Of a stretch of 64,000 nt of DNA, positions 53,576 to 62,279 are shown piece after piece. The notes beneath the pieces were generated by a model. It was not told the origin of the DNA. It saw nothing but the letters and a program-made list of their open reading frames with translations, and did no database searches. The stretch lies in NCBI RefSeq assembly GCF_900142025.1, contig NZ_FQZM01000012.1, positions 26,708 to 90,707 of the forward strand. The letters are read 5' to 3'. The position numbers were made by a program, and so were the translations under genes. The stretch's first letter is position 1, and each line of letters starts with the position of its first letter. This DNA comes from Desulfofundulus thermosubterraneus DSM 16057 (GTDB lineage: Bacteria; Bacillota; Desulfotomaculia; Desulfotomaculales; Desulfovirgulaceae).

Positions 53576-54740
53576 CCTGAATCCCTCTCTTCAAGGTCAG
53601 AGCGAAAAGGTTATGCAAATCCCTTTCGGTAACATCCCGCGGGTTGGTAATAATGCAGGCGTCTTTCAGGGCGTTTTGGGCAAGATTGTTTATACGCTCC
53701 TCCGACAGGTTCCCCACGCTAATTTTATCCGGCAGATCAAGATCCCGGGCCAGCCTGCGTACCGCCTGGATGGCCCTTTCCGCCGCCTCCCATGTACTCA
53801 GTCCTGCAATATTCTCGCCCATGGCCTCGGCTATCCGGGCGAATTTTTCCACACAGGCGATCATGTTGAATTCCATTACATATGGCAAAAGGATGGCATT
53901 GGTTTCTCCATGATGCAAATCCAGCTGCGCGTCCAGCTGGTGGGCCATGGCATGGGTGGCCCCCAGGATGGCGTTGGAGAAAGCCAGACCCGCCTGTAAA
54001 GCAGCCATGGCCATGGCCGACTTGGCCTCCAGGTTGGAGCGGCAGGCAACCGATGGGCGAAGGTACCTGGCAACCAGGCGTATGGCATTTAAAGCATTTA
54101 CGTCGGTAAGGGGGGTTGCGGCCAGGGAGACAAAGGACTCGATGGCGTGGCTTAAAGCATCCAGCCCGGTAGCGGCTGTCAGCCTGGCGTCCTTGGTCTG
54201 GAGTACCACGGGGTCGATAATGGCTATGTCGGGCACCAGGGACTTGGATATAATTGTCATCTTAACCTTGCGCCGGGTGTCCACAATAATGGCAAACTGG
54301 GTGACTTCGGACCCCGAACCGGCCGTGGTGGGCACAACCAGCAAAGGCGGGAGGGGGCGGGTGATCTTGTTGACCCCTTCGTAATCCTGGATAACTCCCC
54401 CGTTGGTGGCCAGGATGGCCACGGCCTTGGCCACGTCGATGGGACTACCCCCCCCAACGGCCAGAATGGCGTCGCAACCCGTCTCCTGGTAGCGCTTGAC
54501 CCCTTCGATCACCTCGTAATCCTTCGGATTGCTGGTCACCTCAAACCATACCTCGAAGGAAAGCCCGGCCTCCCTGAGGCGGGCGATGGCCTTGTCCACC
54601 CACCGGTTGGCCACCACCCCCGGATCGCTGATGACAAAGAGCCTGGTCGCTCCCAGGCGCAGGGCGCTTTCTCCCACCTGGCTTAAGGCCCCCAGGCCGA
54701 AAATAATTTCGGGAGCTACAAATTTGCTAATCATCCGCAT
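53568..54740 (-). CDS. Iron-containing alcohol dehydrogenase
   Basis: A 390-aa group III Fe-dependent alcohol dehydrogenase. The NAD site is AVGGGSPIDVAKAVAILATN and PTTAGSGSEVTQFA. The metal ligands sit in GLDALSHAIESF (Asp/His), ILGATHAMAHQLDA (His) and DLHHGETNAILLPYV (His). Relatives include lactaldehyde reductase, 1,3-propanediol and butanol dehydrogenases. ATG 54740 has GGAGA 9 bases upstream. It lies between a larC gene and a two-component system, which suggests a regulated alcohol/aldehyde or hydroxyacid conversion. Confidence 0.93.
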   Translation of the reverse strand: MRMISKFVAPEIIFGLGALSQVGESALRLGATRLFVISDPGVVANRWVDKAIARLREAGLSFEVWFEVTSNPKDYEVIEGVKRYQETGCDAILAVGGGSPIDVAKAVAILATNGGVIQDYEGVNKITRPLPPLLVVPTTAGSGSEVTQFAIIVDTRRKVKMTIISKSLVPDIAIIDPVVLQTKDARLTAATGLDALSHAIESFVSLAATPLTDVNALNAIRLVARYLRPSVACRSNLEAKSAMAMAALQAGLAFSNAILGATHAMAHQLDAQLDLHHGETNAILLPYVMEFNMIACVEKFARIAEAMGENIAGLSTWEAAERAIQAVRRLARDLDLPDKISVGNLSEERINNLAQNALKDACIITNPRDVTERDLHNLFALTLKRGIQVD

Positions 54741-54807
54741 GGGCTTTCTCTCCAGAAGATCATCTTCGAAATACCTTCTTTTTTTCCGGGAAGATTCCTG
54801 TCGCGAT

Positions 54808-55929
54808 TCAGCTACCGTCACTGGATGTAAATTTTTCCGCCGCCACCAGGGCGGCACGGTATACCACCTGTACGGGAACACCCCTTTCTTTCGCCCTTGC
54901 CTTGCAATCATCGAACTCCGGCGCAAACCTCAACGGAGAATCCTGGACATTTAAATAAGCCAGCTTGACTTTCACCGGTCCGAACGGTGTCTCCACGGCA
55001 ATAAAATCCCTTTTCAGGCACACCCTTTGTTCGGTACGGACGCGTACACCCAGCGTGGTGGTCTCGGCAAAGACCACTTCCAGCAGCCTGTCCAGCCTCT
55101 CCCGGTAAGATATGACCGTCAATATGATACCGGAACGCCCTTTTTTCATAACTACGGGTTTGAGATAAACATCCAGGGCTCCTGCTTCCAGCAATCTCTC
55201 CATGACGTAGGGGTAAAACTCGGGGTTCATATCGTCTATGGCCGTCTCCGCTACAACGACATGTTCGGTCATTTCCCGGATTCCGGATAAATTATCCCGC
55301 ACCGTTCCCACAAGCGCCCGAACCGGGTATTCCATCATACCGTACCCGGTTTTCTCCAGATGCATAAGAGATAAATCTTCAAGAGGATAGGCAAGGGTAT
55401 TGATCAATGCGGCCCCGCAGGGGGTGATAAGGGGTTCGGGTAAACGAGTGATAATGACGGGATATCCCTTGAGCAACTCTAAAGTTTCTGCAGCCGGCAG
55501 TATTTTGCCGCCCCGCCGGTACGAGTGCCCCACCGGCAAGGGGGAAGTGTATACTTTCCCCGCACCCAGGTTTTCCAAGCCGTAAAGCACGCCAAACATT
55601 TTGACCAGCACCGCGGCGGAAACCATGCTTTCCTGCAGGAAAAATTTTTGCAGCAATTCAGTGATTGTGGTCATTGTTCCCGGGTAAAGTCCACTGTTCA
55701 AAACCATCCTGTTAATTTCCTCCGCCGGGTAACTCCTGTCCTCAAAGCCGGAAAATTTCAGGGTTACATGATTGTCCACGGTATAATGTACGGCAATCTG
55801 GCATCTCGTAGCAGCAAACCTTGCCAGGGCCTGCTGGACAACCCCCGCATCCACCCCCGCACCAATTAAAGCCGCCAGCGCGCTTCCAGCGCTAAAACCG
55901 CCGGTACAATCAAAGTAAACGGCTTTCAT
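54808..55929 (-). CDS. LarC paralogue: degenerate LarC1 plus intact LarC2 domain
   Basis: A 373-aa LarC-type protein. The first half resembles LarC1 in frame only: YFDCTGGFSAGSALAALIGA replaces the FSGISGDMxLGAL motif, and the HFHEVG metal motif is missing (YGLENLGAGKVYTSPLPVG). The second half is a well-kept LarC2 domain (ETAIDDMNPEFYPYVMERLL, VYLKPVVMKKGRSGIIL, AETTTLGVRVRTEQR, VKVKLAYLN). ATG 55929 follows GGAGGGGG. It leads the leftward operon with adh and the two-component system. It may provide the LarC2 (CTP-binding) function for the LarC1-only proteins in the window. Confidence 0.85.
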   Translation of the reverse strand: MKAVYFDCTGGFSAGSALAALIGAGVDAGVVQQALARFAATRCQIAVHYTVDNHVTLKFSGFEDRSYPAEEINRMVLNSGLYPGTMTTITELLQKFFLQESMVSAAVLVKMFGVLYGLENLGAGKVYTSPLPVGHSYRRGGKILPAAETLELLKGYPVIITRLPEPLITPCGAALINTLAYPLEDLSLMHLEKTGYGMMEYPVRALVGTVRDNLSGIREMTEHVVVAETAIDDMNPEFYPYVMERLLEAGALDVYLKPVVMKKGRSGIILTVISYRERLDRLLEVVFAETTTLGVRVRTEQRVCLKRDFIAVETPFGPVKVKLAYLNVQDSPLRFAPEFDDCKARAKERGVPVQVVYRAALVAAEKFTSSDGS

Positions 55930-56077
55930 CAAAGCCCCCTCCGCTTCGAGCAATGAAAAAAACTTGATGTAAAATTCACTTCCTATTCAAAATCCTTACC
56001 AAACTATAAATAAAAGTAATTTTTGAACTAGATTTAATACTCGTGTATTTTTTTTAAAAACCCCGTTCCACTTTGTT

Positions 56078-56089
56078 ACAACCGGTTGT
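56078..56089. promoter_or_regulatory. Palindrome ACAACCGGTTGT, candidate activator site
   Basis: A perfect 12-bp palindrome about 90 bases upstream of the sigma-54 promoter at 56169 and 150 bases before the divergent larC start. That is the usual distance for an NtrC-type enhancer site. The rest of the 400-base intergenic region (55930-56334) is AT-rich, with no gene I can support. Confidence 0.45.
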
Positions 56090-56168
56090 TTCTTTTTGGA
56101 ACAAATGAAGATGTGATTTTTTATATTTCCTGCGGAATTTATTCGCCCGCCGGCATTCAATCAAGGTT

Positions 56169-56184
56169 TGGCATTTGTCTTGCT
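56169..56184 (+). promoter_or_regulatory. Sigma-54 promoter of the DUF362-larBC operon
   Basis: TGGCATTTGTCTTGCT fits the TGGCAC-N5-TTGCA consensus closely, with the invariant GG and GC 10 bases apart. It lies 150 bases before the first DUF362 gene. The divergent operon encodes a sigma-54 response regulator, which strengthens the call. Confidence 0.75.
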
Positions 56185-56334
56185 CTAGGTTTTTATACCG
56201 CGGCATTTTCAATTTATGTTTTCTTTATGTTTTCTCCGTTCCCGCCAACGTGTTTACCAGGGAAAGGGGGGATCAATGCCCGGAAAGCTCAAACATAATT
56301 CTTAAACAATATCTGTAAAAGGGGGTACAGTGAT

Positions 56335-57669
56335 TTGGCTAAAAGTAAAGTAATCTTTGCGCCAGCCGGTGCGACCAACTGGGCTGAAAGCTTAATCGCC
56401 AAGGCCAAGGAACTCTTCTATGCCGCTGAACTGGACAAGTGTATCAAGCCCGGAGATACGGTGGCCGTCAAAATCCACGTCGGCGAGTGGAACCGTACCG
56501 CCTGCCTGCGACCCGAATATGTGGCCGCAATTGTTGAAGAAATCAAAAAATGCGGTGGGAAGCCTTTTGTTACCGATACCACCACATTAACTTACCACTT
56601 ATTCAGCTCCCGTTTCGATGAAATCAGCATCTTAAAAACCGCCTACAGGCACGGCTTTAACCCCAATGCCCTGGGTTGTCCCGTTATCCCCGCCGACGGT
56701 TACATCGGTCACGATGACGTCCGGGTGGAAATTCCCAACGGCAACATCTTGAAAGAAACTTACATCGGCCGTGCCATTGCCGCAGCCGACGTGCTGATCA
56801 ACATAGCCCACGCCAAGGGTCACCCCATTACATCCTACGGCGGCGTGATTAAAAATATCGGCATCGGTGCGCAATCCAAGCGGGGCAAATACTGCACCCA
56901 CCTGGCCATGTGGGGGGATCCAGCGGACGCCATCGGCTATCCCCTGGTCAACGCGGAGAACTGCGCCGGCCTCGGGTGCAAATGGCATGAATTATGTATG
57001 GACGGGTGCCCGGAGGGAGCCATCAAAATTGATGAGAAGGGCCTGCACTTCGATTACGACAAGTGCCGCCTGTGCTACAGCTGTCAGGTCACCTGTTTGT
57101 TCACCGGTCAAAGCACCATCGGCTTCAAGGACGATTACTTCCCCTTCGCCCAAATTGCCATGTCCGATGCGGCGAAAGGCTGCTTGAACTGCTTCGATCC
57201 GGACAAGATCGGTTTTATGGCTTACATTGTCGATGTGGCACCGGAGTGCGACTGCTTCCCCTGGGCCGGGACCCCCATCGTACCCGATATCGGCATAGTG
57301 GCCGGCAAGGATATCGTAGCCGTTGACACCGCTTGTGTGGACCTGATCGACCAGGCCCCCAATTATCCTGGAAGCCGTGCAGACGAACTGGGACTGAAAC
57401 CCGGCGACGACAAGTTCAAGGCCATAAACCTCGTTACCCCGAGAATCCAGCTGAAAGCAGCCGTCAAGCTCGGTATGGGCAGCATGGATTACGAGCTGGA
57501 AACTTTTGAACCCGTCCTGGGCCCAGACAACATCGGCAAGTGGCAATACATGCAGCAGCCCTCCACCCTCGAACTGCGGAAATGGTTCAAATACGGCCAT
57601 CCCATGCGCGAAGTCGAACCTTTCAAGCGGGTTGAGTTTAAAGATGCCAGCTGGAAACAATTCGAGTAA
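56335..57669 (+). CDS. DUF362 protein with ferredoxin domain (first copy)
   Basis: A 444-aa DUF362 protein. The N-terminal half (GDTVAVKIHVGEWNRTACLR, KPFVTDTTTLTYHLFSSR, DVLINIAHAKGHPITSYGG) is the DUF362 core. It is followed by a Cys-rich ferredoxin-like part (CAGLGCKWHELCMDGCPEGA; KCRLCYSCQVTC) and a second DUF362 segment (FPWAGTPIVPDIGIVAGKDI; VDTACVDLIDQAP). The TTG start lies about 10 bases after GGGGG. It is first in the sigma-54-controlled operon. No function is established; a role in metal-cofactor or redox chemistry is inferred from larB/larC at the operon end. Confidence 0.85.
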   Translation: MAKSKVIFAPAGATNWAESLIAKAKELFYAAELDKCIKPGDTVAVKIHVGEWNRTACLRPEYVAAIVEEIKKCGGKPFVTDTTTLTYHLFSSRFDEISILKTAYRHGFNPNALGCPVIPADGYIGHDDVRVEIPNGNILKETYIGRAIAAADVLINIAHAKGHPITSYGGVIKNIGIGAQSKRGKYCTHLAMWGDPADAIGYPLVNAENCAGLGCKWHELCMDGCPEGAIKIDEKGLHFDYDKCRLCYSCQVTCLFTGQSTIGFKDDYFPFAQIAMSDAAKGCLNCFDPDKIGFMAYIVDVAPECDCFPWAGTPIVPDIGIVAGKDIVAVDTACVDLIDQAPNYPGSRADELGLKPGDDKFKAINLVTPRIQLKAAVKLGMGSMDYELETFEPVLGPDNIGKWQYMQQPSTLELRKWFKYGHPMREVEPFKRVEFKDASWKQFE

Positions 57670-57697
57670 GAATGTTTCAAGTTTCCCGGCTGTTTGT

Positions 57698-57729
57698 CCG
57701 TTAGTCCAGGGTTTCCCCTGGACTAACGG
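57698..57729 (+). repeat. Perfect 14-bp hairpin between the two DUF362 genes
   Basis: CCGTTAGTCCAGGG, a TTTC loop, CCCTGGACTAACGG. It lies 28 bases after the first stop codon and has no T-run. It may protect or attenuate mRNA, giving different amounts of the two paralogues. Confidence 0.6.
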
Positions 57730-57802
57730 CACTCCTTGAAAGCAGGCCCGATGGCAGGCCTTATATTAAATATACCACAGGTCGCCGCAGGGGGATAGCA
57801 AA

Positions 57803-58909
57803 ATGTCGAACGTTTATCTGGTAAGCGCACGAGCTAGGAACATCAGGGACAATTTACTGGCCAAGATCGAAAGGATTATGCAGGTACCGGAAATTGCAGC
57901 TCTGGTGCCGACAGGAAGGAAAGCAACTTTTATTAAAACAAGCTATAGCAGGGTTGGTTACAACAGACACTTACGCCCCATTGTACTGAGGACAATCGTG
58001 GAAAAAATTAAAGAATTCGGCGGTACTCCGGTAGTTACCGACACTTCGGCGTTCTTCCCAAAAGGACATTTTGCCGGTGACCAGTGGTTTACCTCTGCCG
58101 AATTGATGGGGTATTCCGAAATCGCCCTGGGTTGCGAGCGCATTCTGGCCAACGGGTACGAAGGCGACGACGGGGAATTTATTTCCACCGGCGGGACCGA
58201 GCTTGGTGGAGTAGAGGTGGCCAGGGCCATCAGGGAAGCGGAATGCCTTCTGGTGGTTTCCCATATAGCGGGGCACCCCTTCGCGGGGTTTACCGGTGCT
58301 CTCTACAACCTGGGAGTGGAGTGCCTGAATAATTCCGGCAAGTCCAGGGTCTATGAGGGAATCAGGCCCGTTTGGCTGGCCGAACGATGCGAACTTTGCG
58401 GCACCTGTGTCCAATACTGCCAGTGGCAGGCCTTACAAATATCCAGCGGCCGGCTACATGTGGACCGGCAACGCTGCGCCGGATGCGGGAACTGTGTTGT
58501 CATCTGCGCGAACAGGGCCCACCAGCCGGTCCCGGAACAAGTTGTTTCTTTCCAGCGCAAAGTAGCCGAAGCTTCTTCCGCCATAGTCAGGACTCTGAAG
58601 AAAAAAGCGGTTTACATCAATATCCTGTATGATATCGTCCCCCAACCGGACAAAATCTCCTGGGCAGATATTCCCTTCGTTCCCGATATTGGAATTGTTG
58701 CTTCCACTGATCCTGTAGCTGTTGATGCCGCAACTCATGATCTAATAACCAAATCACCGGGGATTCCCAAATCGGCAGCGGAAGACTTTGGAGTACTTGA
58801 ACCCGGGCGGGAAAAAATAACAAGCATTACCGGTGCAAATCCGGCGGTGCTGTATTGTCACGCCGGAAGGCTGGGAGTCGGGTTTACCCGTTATCAATTA
58901 TTTAAATAA
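57803..58909 (+). CDS. DUF362 protein with two 4Fe-4S motifs (second copy)
   Basis: A 368-aa paralogue of the preceding gene product. The DUF362 core (ATFIKTSYSRVGYNRHLRP, TPVVTDTSAFFPKGHF, ECLLVVSHIAGHPFAGFTGA) is followed by two clear clusters (CELCGTCVQYCQWQALQI and CAGCGNCVVICANRAHQP) and the C-terminal WADIPFVPDIGIVASTDPVA. The start ATG 57803 has GGGGGATAG upstream. The two proteins differ in the Cys arrangement, so they may form a heteromeric pair. Confidence 0.87.
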   Translation: MSNVYLVSARARNIRDNLLAKIERIMQVPEIAALVPTGRKATFIKTSYSRVGYNRHLRPIVLRTIVEKIKEFGGTPVVTDTSAFFPKGHFAGDQWFTSAELMGYSEIALGCERILANGYEGDDGEFISTGGTELGGVEVARAIREAECLLVVSHIAGHPFAGFTGALYNLGVECLNNSGKSRVYEGIRPVWLAERCELCGTCVQYCQWQALQISSGRLHVDRQRCAGCGNCVVICANRAHQPVPEQVVSFQRKVAEASSAIVRTLKKKAVYINILYDIVPQPDKISWADIPFVPDIGIVASTDPVAVDAATHDLITKSPGIPKSAAEDFGVLEPGREKITSITGANPAVLYCHAGRLGVGFTRYQLFK

Positions 58910-58925
58910 CGAAGGGGTGAATCAG

Positions 58926-59792
58926 GTGCCTCTGGAGATTTACGAATCCATCAGCATCCGGGAAGAGTTAAAAAAAGAATTGTCGGAAAGACAAGGTCCC
59001 ATTTTTAACGCCTTAAAAGATGTGCGCCATAAAATCGCCATCTTAAGCGGTAAGGGTGGTGTCGGCAAGACCAGTACCGTTGTCAACATGGCCTCCGTAC
59101 TCAGAAACATGGGCAACGAGGTAGGAATATTTGATGCCGATGTGCACGGTCCAAGTATCCCAAAGCTTACGGGCCTGAACAAAAAGACCGATTTACACGG
59201 GGCATGGCAAATGAAGTCCCTGGAGACGGATAATGGCATCAAGGTTATGTCCGTCAGCCTGTTCTGGCCTGGCGAAGCGACACCCGTATTATGGAAGGGA
59301 CACTACAAGGCCAGGGTCATCAGGCAGTTGCTTGCATCTGTCAATTGGGGGAAGCTTGACTACCTGCTGGTAGATTTGCCACCGGGAACGGGAGATGAAC
59401 CCGTAACAATTATGAAATCTATCCCGGGTCTGGATGGTGTCGTCGTGGTAACCACTCCCCAGGAAGTATCGGTGGCGGTATGCAGCAAGGCTATCAGCAG
59501 TGCCATTGAGCTGGGCGTGCCCATTTTAGGCCTGGTTGAAAATATGAGCGCTTTTGTTTGCCCCCATTGTAGCAAGGCCACACCTGTGCTTGGAGAAGGA
59601 AAAGGGGAGGAACTGGCCAGAACATACAAAATTCCGTTTCTGGGAAGGGTGCCTCTCCATGAACTTGCCGGGAAAGCCGCGGACGAAGGAGTACCGGTAG
59701 TTGACAAATACCCCGGCTCTCCGGCTGCCGCAGCCTTCCAGGTTTGCACCGTCAATTTACTCAGCGTTTTAAACAGCAGGGAGGAAAAATAA
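58926..59792 (+). CDS. Mrp/NBP35-type P-loop ATPase
   Basis: A 288-aa Fe-S-cluster or metal-carrier ATPase of the Mrp/ApbC family. The deviant Walker A is ILSGKGGVGKTSTVVNMASV, followed by DADVHGPSIPKL and LLVDLPPGTGDEPVT. The cluster-binding CxxC is ENMSAFVCPHCSKATPVL. GTG 58926 follows AAGGGGTG at 6 bases; the frame continues upstream without a site. In this operon it may load clusters (or Ni) onto the DUF362 proteins or the pincer enzyme. Confidence 0.92.
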   Translation: MPLEIYESISIREELKKELSERQGPIFNALKDVRHKIAILSGKGGVGKTSTVVNMASVLRNMGNEVGIFDADVHGPSIPKLTGLNKKTDLHGAWQMKSLETDNGIKVMSVSLFWPGEATPVLWKGHYKARVIRQLLASVNWGKLDYLLVDLPPGTGDEPVTIMKSIPGLDGVVVVTTPQEVSVAVCSKAISSAIELGVPILGLVENMSAFVCPHCSKATPVLGEGKGEELARTYKIPFLGRVPLHELAGKAADEGVPVVDKYPGSPAAAAFQVCTVNLLSVLNSREEK

Positions 59793-59793
59793 A

Positions 59794-60657
59794 ATGAAAA
59801 TTTTAATTACCGGCGGGGCAGGCAACATTGGCCGGGAACTTGCGGAAAAGGCTCTTGCCGGAGGTAATGAAGTAACAATCTTTGACCTGCCCCAAGCCAA
59901 TTATGAAGGCCTGGAAAACAGGAAAGGAATCACCATAATTAAAGGAAGTATCAACGACCCCAACGATATCCAGAAAGCAGTCAAGGGCGTTGACGCTGTT
60001 ATTCACCTGGCCGCCTTAATGCCCCACCTGTGCACCGATAGGGAAAAAACCATGACCGTGAATGTCGGAGGCACCCAAAATGTCCTTGATGCCCTGCTTA
60101 AAGAGGGCAGGGATGTCCAGTTTGTATTTTCTTCGTCCGTATCCACGTACGGTGACACCCAGAATATGGAGCCTCCAGTCAAAATCACCAATCCGCAAAA
60201 TGCCCTCGACCTGTATGCGGAAAGCAAAATAGAAGCCGAAAAAGTGGTATTTCAGTCGGGCATTCCCTATACCGTTTTGCGTATCTCCGGGGTTGTCATA
60301 CCTGCTTTTTATGACCCCAACCCCTGGCAGTTCATGAAAGAACAGCGCATCGAACTGATTAACCGCACGGACGTTGTTACCGCCCTGTACAACTCGGCTA
60401 CTTTAAAGGAGGCCCGGAACAAAATATTCAACATTGCCGGTGGCAGGGAATGGCAAATGTTGGGCTACCAGTGGGCTCAAAGACACATGGAAGTGCTTGG
60501 TTTCCCCTTTGAAGAAGCGGAATTCATGGAAAGGCCAGGCTGGCTGGACTGGTATGATACCCGGGAGAGCCAGGATATTTTAAAGTACCAAAACACAACG
60601 GTGGACGAGTTCTTCGAGTTGCTCTCACGAGCAGTGGAAGAATTTTTAAACCAGTAA
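59794..60657 (+). CDS. NAD-dependent epimerase/dehydratase-type protein
   Basis: A 287-aa extended SDR. The Rossmann start MKILITGGAGNIGRELAEKA, LAALMPHLCT, SSSVSTYGDT and the active-site Tyr/Lys in LYAESKIEAEKVV are present. It begins 1 base after the Mrp stop codon. Family members epimerise, dehydrate or reduce sugar- or acid-type substrates. The substrate is unknown; it may work with the divergent alcohol dehydrogenase. Confidence 0.9.
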   Translation: MKILITGGAGNIGRELAEKALAGGNEVTIFDLPQANYEGLENRKGITIIKGSINDPNDIQKAVKGVDAVIHLAALMPHLCTDREKTMTVNVGGTQNVLDALLKEGRDVQFVFSSSVSTYGDTQNMEPPVKITNPQNALDLYAESKIEAEKVVFQSGIPYTVLRISGVVIPAFYDPNPWQFMKEQRIELINRTDVVTALYNSATLKEARNKIFNIAGGREWQMLGYQWAQRHMEVLGFPFEEAEFMERPGWLDWYDTRESQDILKYQNTTVDEFFELLSRAVEEFLNQ

Positions 60658-60722
60658 AAAATGCCCTTTTTATCAAAGAACCAAATTTTATTAAAATATT
60701 TGTCTGGAGGAGAAGAAGATCA

Positions 60723-61025
60723 ATGGCGGGATATCCAGCACATGAGAACGCGGCCAAAATCCTGGAAAACCTTAAAGCAGCCCTGGCTAAAGCCGGGGGA
60801 GACACCGGGGAAAAAATTAATGAAATTATAAGCAAGCTTGATCCTATTAAAAACAATCGCACCTTTATGCGCACCCAGAAAGCCGAGCAGGTCACAGAAG
60901 AATGTTTGGCAGAAAGCGAAAAACTCCTTAACAACCCGGAGGACGCCCAGGCCCTGGAAAAGATAAACAACAGCGTGGACTTCCTGGTGGAAAAAGTTAG
61001 AACAATGGTGATCAGAATGACATGA
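60723..61025 (+). CDS. Small helical protein of unknown function
   Basis: A 100-aa protein without Cys, predicted from sequence to be mainly helical (ENAAKILENLKAALAKAGGD; EKINEIISKLDPIKNN; AEQVTEECLAESEKLL; SVDFLVEKVRTMVIRM). One Cys (EECLA) is the only thiol. I do not recognise a family. ATG 60723 has GGAGGAGAAGAAG upstream. It lies inside the DUF362-larBC operon and is probably a subunit or assembly factor. Confidence 0.7.
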   Translation: MAGYPAHENAAKILENLKAALAKAGGDTGEKINEIISKLDPIKNNRTFMRTQKAEQVTEECLAESEKLLNNPEDAQALEKINNSVDFLVEKVRTMVIRMT

Positions 61026-61046
61026 TTCCTTGTACCGGACCTTGTG

Positions 61047-61081
61047 CCGGAGCCGGCAGTATTCAGTTGTGCCGGCTCCGG
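61047..61081 (+). repeat. Perfect 12-bp inverted repeat
   Basis: CCGGAGCCGGCA (61047-61058) and TGCCGGCTCCGG (61070-61081) with an 11-base loop. It lies between the two small genes and argues that the second one starts after it. There is no T-run. Confidence 0.6.
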
Positions 61082-61120
61082 ATGAATAGCCAACCAAACT
61101 TACCTGGGGATGATTTGCAC

Positions 61121-61501
61121 ATGGCGATCCAGGCAGAAGAAAAGAAAAAAATTGATTCCGCCATAATGGAAATGGGAAATAGCGCTTTGCAGCTTATGCA
61201 GCGTTTTCTTACCGGCAGGGTCACCAGGGATGAACTGATCAGAGGGATTACGGATTTGCAGGTAAACAATTTTATGGCCAGGTACTGGAGTTTTTTAACC
61301 TCGGACGCCGCTTTTGTGCCCCACTGGCAGGTTTTACACATTCTGCTCGGTTTGAGCCAGGATATTGATTACCAGATCAGGGAACACGGACAAGCTACTT
61401 TACATGAGGATCTAAAAGATCTTGCCTTGAACTTGATGCGCATATCCCAACAGAGTAACCAGAGAAATATTGAACACGGGAACAGACCGGAACCGGTGTA
61501 G
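61121..61501 (+). CDS. Small helical protein of unknown function
   Basis: A 126-aa protein, helical and charged at its start (AIQAEEKKKIDSAIMEMG). The middle has NNFMARYWSFLTSDAAFVPH and WQVLHILLGLSQDIDYQIRE. No family is recognised. The frame is open back to an ATGA overlap at 61022, but an inverted repeat covers that stretch; ATG 61121 (GGGGATG upstream) seems more likely. It lies directly before larB. Confidence 0.65.
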   Translation: MAIQAEEKKKIDSAIMEMGNSALQLMQRFLTGRVTRDELIRGITDLQVNNFMARYWSFLTSDAAFVPHWQVLHILLGLSQDIDYQIREHGQATLHEDLKDLALNLMRISQQSNQRNIEHGNRPEPV

Positions 61502-61514
61502 GGGAGAAAATTTT

Positions 61515-62279
61515 ATGACCAGAAGTGAACTACGGAAGATGCTGGAGGACATAAAAAATCAAAAATTAGATATTGATGCTGCAATTGATAAATTAAAAAC
61601 TCTACCTTATGAAGACCTCGGCTATGCCAAGGTGGACCACCACCGCGCCATTCGCAAAGGTTTTCCCGAAGTAATTTTCTGCCAGGGCAAAACCGCCGAT
61701 CAGGTGGTCGGAATAATGCGAAGGCTTTGCAGCAACAACAAAACCATACTGGGAACCAGAGCCAGCAGGGAAATATATGGAGCAGTCAAATCTGTTTTTC
61801 AGGATGCCGAATATTCCGAGCTGGGCCGCACTATTGTGGTGAGCCGGGGAGAAAAACCGCCCGCCAAAGGCAACATTCTGGTGATGAGCGCCGGAACCGC
61901 GGATCTCCCCGTTGCCGAAGAAGCGGCTATCACCGCAGAAGTTATGGGCAACAATGTTATCAGGTGTTATGATGTTGGTGTGGCGGGTATCCACCGCTTG
62001 CTGGATAAAATGGAAACCATCCGCTGGGCGCATGTCATCATTGTCGTGGCAGGCATGGAAGGGGCTCTGGCCAGCGTCGTGGGAGGCCTGGCTGATCAAC
62101 CCGTAATAGCAGTGCCTACCAGCATAGGTTATGGAGCGAGTTTCAACGGCCTTGCCGCTCTGTTATGCATGTTGAACAGTTGCGCTTCCGGTGTCAGCGT
62201 TGTAAACATTGATAACGGTTTTGGCGCCGCTGCCATGGCCAATGCCATTACACAACTTATTATGGAGGCTAAATCATGA
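61515..62279 (+). CDS. larB: Nickel-pincer cofactor carboxylase LarB (second copy)
   Basis: A 254-aa LarB with the same motifs as the copy at 40133-40894 (VDHHRAIRKGFPEVIFCQGK, NILVMSAGTADLPVAEEAAI, CYDVGVAGIHRLLDKMETI, VVAGMEGALASVVGGLADQP). ATG 61515 lies behind AGGGGAG. It catalyses carboxylation and hydrolysis of NaAD in pincer cofactor synthesis. Having two larB-larC1 pairs in 23 kb is unusual. This copy belongs to the sigma-54-controlled operon. Confidence 0.94.
   Translation: MTRSELRKMLEDIKNQKLDIDAAIDKLKTLPYEDLGYAKVDHHRAIRKGFPEVIFCQGKTADQVVGIMRRLCSNNKTILGTRASREIYGAVKSVFQDAEYSELGRTIVVSRGEKPPAKGNILVMSAGTADLPVAEEAAITAEVMGNNVIRCYDVGVAGIHRLLDKMETIRWAHVIIVVAGMEGALASVVGGLADQPVIAVPTSIGYGASFNGLAALLCMLNSCASGVSVVNIDNGFGAAAMANAITQLIMEAKS

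Noticed and set aside
61022..61120. N-terminal extension of the 61121 gene from an ATGA overlap
   Set aside because: The stretch contains a perfect 12-bp inverted repeat and has no ribosome site at 61022. The ATG at 61121 is more plausible.
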